Origin: an uncultured Flavobacteriales bacterium
GTDB lineage: Bacteria; Bacteroidota; Bacteroidia; Flavobacteriales_D; Crocinitomicaceae
Direction of reading: 5' to 3'
Assembly (NCBI GenBank): GCA_913054135.1
Contig: CAJXJK010000005.1
Coordinates: 124,001 to 188,000 of the forward strand
DNA: 64,000 nt
Shown in pieces: positions 62,516-64,000 of this stretch; position 1 is the stretch's first letter, and each line of letters begins with the position of its first letter. A program made the translations under genes and the position numbers. The notes under the pieces were generated by a model. That model saw only the letters and a list, made by a program, of their open reading frames with translations, ran no database searches and was not told where the DNA came from.

Positions 62516-63715
62516 ATGAAAACACTCTTGCTCATCTTTTTAATCGGAATTTCAAGCTTAGCATCTTCTCAAGATTCTTTAAGAGTGATGTATCATAATA
62601 TTTTGAATTTTCCTTCGGCTGGAGCAAACAGAATAGATACTTTGAGAACTATTCTCTCTTATGCAAAACCTGATGTGTATGTGGTGTGCGAATTAGAAAC
62701 CGAAGTGGGAGGTCAAATGATTTTAGACCAAGCTTTAAACATCAATGGCAATTCAAATTATCAAATGGCCTCATTCGTAGATGGCGGAACTTTCACAAAC
62801 AACTTACTTTTTTACAATACTGACAAGCTGGGCTTTGTGAGTCAAGAAGAAATAGGAACAGTATTGAGAGATATTAATACTTATAAACTGTATTACAAAG
62901 CGCCCAATTTAAGTGCGTTAACAGATACTATTTATATGAACTTCTTTGCTTGTCACTTAAAGGCTGGCTCAGCTGATTTTGAGCAAAGAAACACTGAGGT
63001 GCTGCAAGCTAAATACTACATGAACTCCTTAGTTGATAGAATGGAGAATGTATTCTTGGGAGGAGACCTTAATGTCTATTCTGCTTTTGAATCGGCAATA
63101 TTGTCGATTAAGAATACTGGTGAGATACCACTTTTTGATCCGATTAATTCAACTGGTAATTGGCATAACGACTGGTCATATTCTGGGGTGCATACTCAGA
63201 GCACAAGAAACTCTAGTTTACAAGGAGGCGCCGGAGGTGGTATGGATGATCGATTTGATTTGATCTTTGTTTCAGAAGATGTATTGGACAATGATAATGG
63301 CATAAAATATATATCAAACACATATAAGGCATTAGGTCAGGACGGGAATCACTTCAATGACCAAATAAATGCAGGTACCAATACCTCTGCCCCTGACTCT
63401 GTTATTAATGCTCTTTACTATGCCTCTGATCACCTTCCGGTAATAATGGATGTTGTTTTTGATGAAACGGCTTCTGTATCCAATTCTCAGGTAAAAGATC
63501 TGAAGCTTTACTACAATTCACAACTTAAAGCTCTGGTGATAGATGATTTGACGGATGAGTTCAGAATCAAAATATATGATGCGTCTGGAAGAGAAGTGAG
63601 AGATCTAACTTCTTCGTCTAATCAAATTCAGCTCTCAGAATTGAAAGCAGGGCTGTATCTCTACAAATTGAAATATCACGATAAATTTTACACATCTAAG
63701 TTCTTGATTGACTAA
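62516..63715 (+). CDS. T9SS-sorted endonuclease/exonuclease/phosphatase family protein
   Basis: A 399-residue exported protein with a signal peptide (MKTLLLIFLIGISSLASSQ). The EEP fold is shown by LRVMYHNILNFPSAGANR (22-39), VVCELETEVGG near 59, the metal motif FLGGDLNVYS (about 179-188) and the catalytic His in YASDHLPVIMDV near 303. The C-terminal 75 residues form a sorting domain (VKDLKLYYNSQLKALVID, IKIYDASGREVRDL, LKAGLYLYKLKY). It is therefore a secreted nuclease, phosphatase or phospholipase-like enzyme; the substrate is not clear. Confidence 0.9.
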   Translation: MKTLLLIFLIGISSLASSQDSLRVMYHNILNFPSAGANRIDTLRTILSYAKPDVYVVCELETEVGGQMILDQALNINGNSNYQMASFVDGGTFTNNLLFYNTDKLGFVSQEEIGTVLRDINTYKLYYKAPNLSALTDTIYMNFFACHLKAGSADFEQRNTEVLQAKYYMNSLVDRMENVFLGGDLNVYSAFESAILSIKNTGEIPLFDPINSTGNWHNDWSYSGVHTQSTRNSSLQGGAGGGMDDRFDLIFVSEDVLDNDNGIKYISNTYKALGQDGNHFNDQINAGTNTSAPDSVINALYYASDHLPVIMDVVFDETASVSNSQVKDLKLYYNSQLKALVIDDLTDEFRIKIYDASGREVRDLTSSSNQIQLSELKAGLYLYKLKYHDKFYTSKFLID

Positions 63716-63772
63716 ATCTGCCTTCGGTTCACAGCTAAAAATCAATATCTTAGTAGTCCTGAATTTAAACCT

Positions 63773-64000
63773 GTGTCAAAAAAGAAAATACCATTTGAAA
63801 AGCGAGTACTTATCATTTTGATACTTGTTCTTTTAGTGGCTATTGCCAGCGCATTATTCGTAAATAATTCCCTTCAAAACATAGTAGAAGAAATAAGTGA
63901 AGAATCTGAATTTGATGAGGATTTAGTATTGCTGAAAGGTTTAATGGCAGATATCTCTGATGCCGAAAGCAGTGTGAAGTCATTTGGTCTCACAAAAGAT
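63773..64000 (+). CDS. Membrane sensor-like protein, partial (N-terminus, continues past window)
   Basis: From GTG 63773 the frame is open to the window edge for 76 codons. It begins MSKKKIPFEKRVLIILILVL with a membrane helix (about 11-30). A periplasmic helical segment follows (VEEISEESEFDEDLVLLKGLMADISDAE) and ends in VKSFGLTKD. The length and the S-x-x-S-F pattern recall CHASE3-type sensory domains of histidine kinases. Only the N-terminus is available, so the identity is a guess. Confidence 0.6.
   Translation, partial: MSKKKIPFEKRVLIILILVLLVAIASALFVNNSLQNIVEEISEESEFDEDLVLLKGLMADISDAESSVKSFGLTKD

Noticed and set aside
1-64000. CRISPR array, toxin-antitoxin, restriction or other defence island
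   Set aside because: No regular spaced repeats, cas genes, methyltransferases or known defence genes were seen in the window.

Overview
The window is AT-rich chromosomal DNA from a member of the Bacteroidota, most likely Flavobacteriales (a Crocinitomicaceae/Cryomorphaceae-type marine lineage is my best guess; genus not determinable by eye). Clues: TAnnTTTG-type -7 promoter elements, few Shine-Dalgarno sequences, two proteins with Por/T9SS C-terminal sorting domains, a PorE-like OmpA protein, a TonB receptor paired with a DUF4249 lipoprotein, DUF3467 directly after rpoC, and a DnaG primase whose zinc-ligand cysteines are largely replaced. No prophage, insertion sequence, CRISPR array or rRNA operon was seen; the region looks like stable core genome.

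Layout. 1-3430: partial tocopherol-cyclase-like protein, small membrane protein, FMN-binding glutamate-synthase-like protein, VOC protein. 3494-13968: dnaG, a membrane protein, SprT-like protein, mannose-1-phosphate guanylyltransferase, lipoprotein, sppA, two in-frame adjacent glycosyltransferases, ftsE. 14197-25194: a 1027-residue TPR protein coupled to a plugless outer-membrane barrel, small secreted proteins, a PASTA protein, a T9SS cargo protein and rluD. 25300-31471: PorE-like OmpA protein, purM, zinc-ribbon/TerB protein, prfA, pyrF. 31607-35203 (minus): TonB receptor, DUF4249 lipoprotein and a small secreted protein. 35295-43241: DUF2851, PspC, TrkA-type K+ channel, SDR reductase, AGCS symporter with an extra domain, HhH protein, apt, acyl-CoA dehydrogenase. 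43244-45482: rpsU-xerC-hpf and a chalcone-isomerase-like secreted protein. 45517-59057: the classical tRNA(Thr,Tyr,Gly,Thr)-tuf-tRNA(Trp)-secE-nusG-rplKAJL-rpoBC block. 59103-64000: DUF3467, lipoprotein, tandem SRPBCC proteins, VOC protein, membrane protein, a T9SS-sorted EEP-family nuclease/phosphatase and the start of a membrane sensor-like protein.

How it fits together. The translation/transcription block supplies EF-Tu, the Sec channel subunit, NusG, ribosomal stalk proteins and RNA polymerase. It is punctuated by strong RNA hairpins in the tuf-trnW, nusG-rplK, rplL-rpoB and rpoB-rpoC spacers that are candidates for attenuation or processing. The envelope genes (TPR+barrel, PorE-like, T9SS cargo, TonB/DUF4249) reflect Bacteroidota outer-membrane biology.

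The most interesting observations are the spacer hairpins, a full Shine-Dalgarno on hpf close to rpsU, the rpsU terminator that runs into the xerC start codon, two glycosyltransferases separated by one in-frame stop with no standard start codon for the second, an AGCS transporter with an inserted extracytoplasmic region, and the TPR/barrel pair. I did not see an unmistakable new defence or mobile system.
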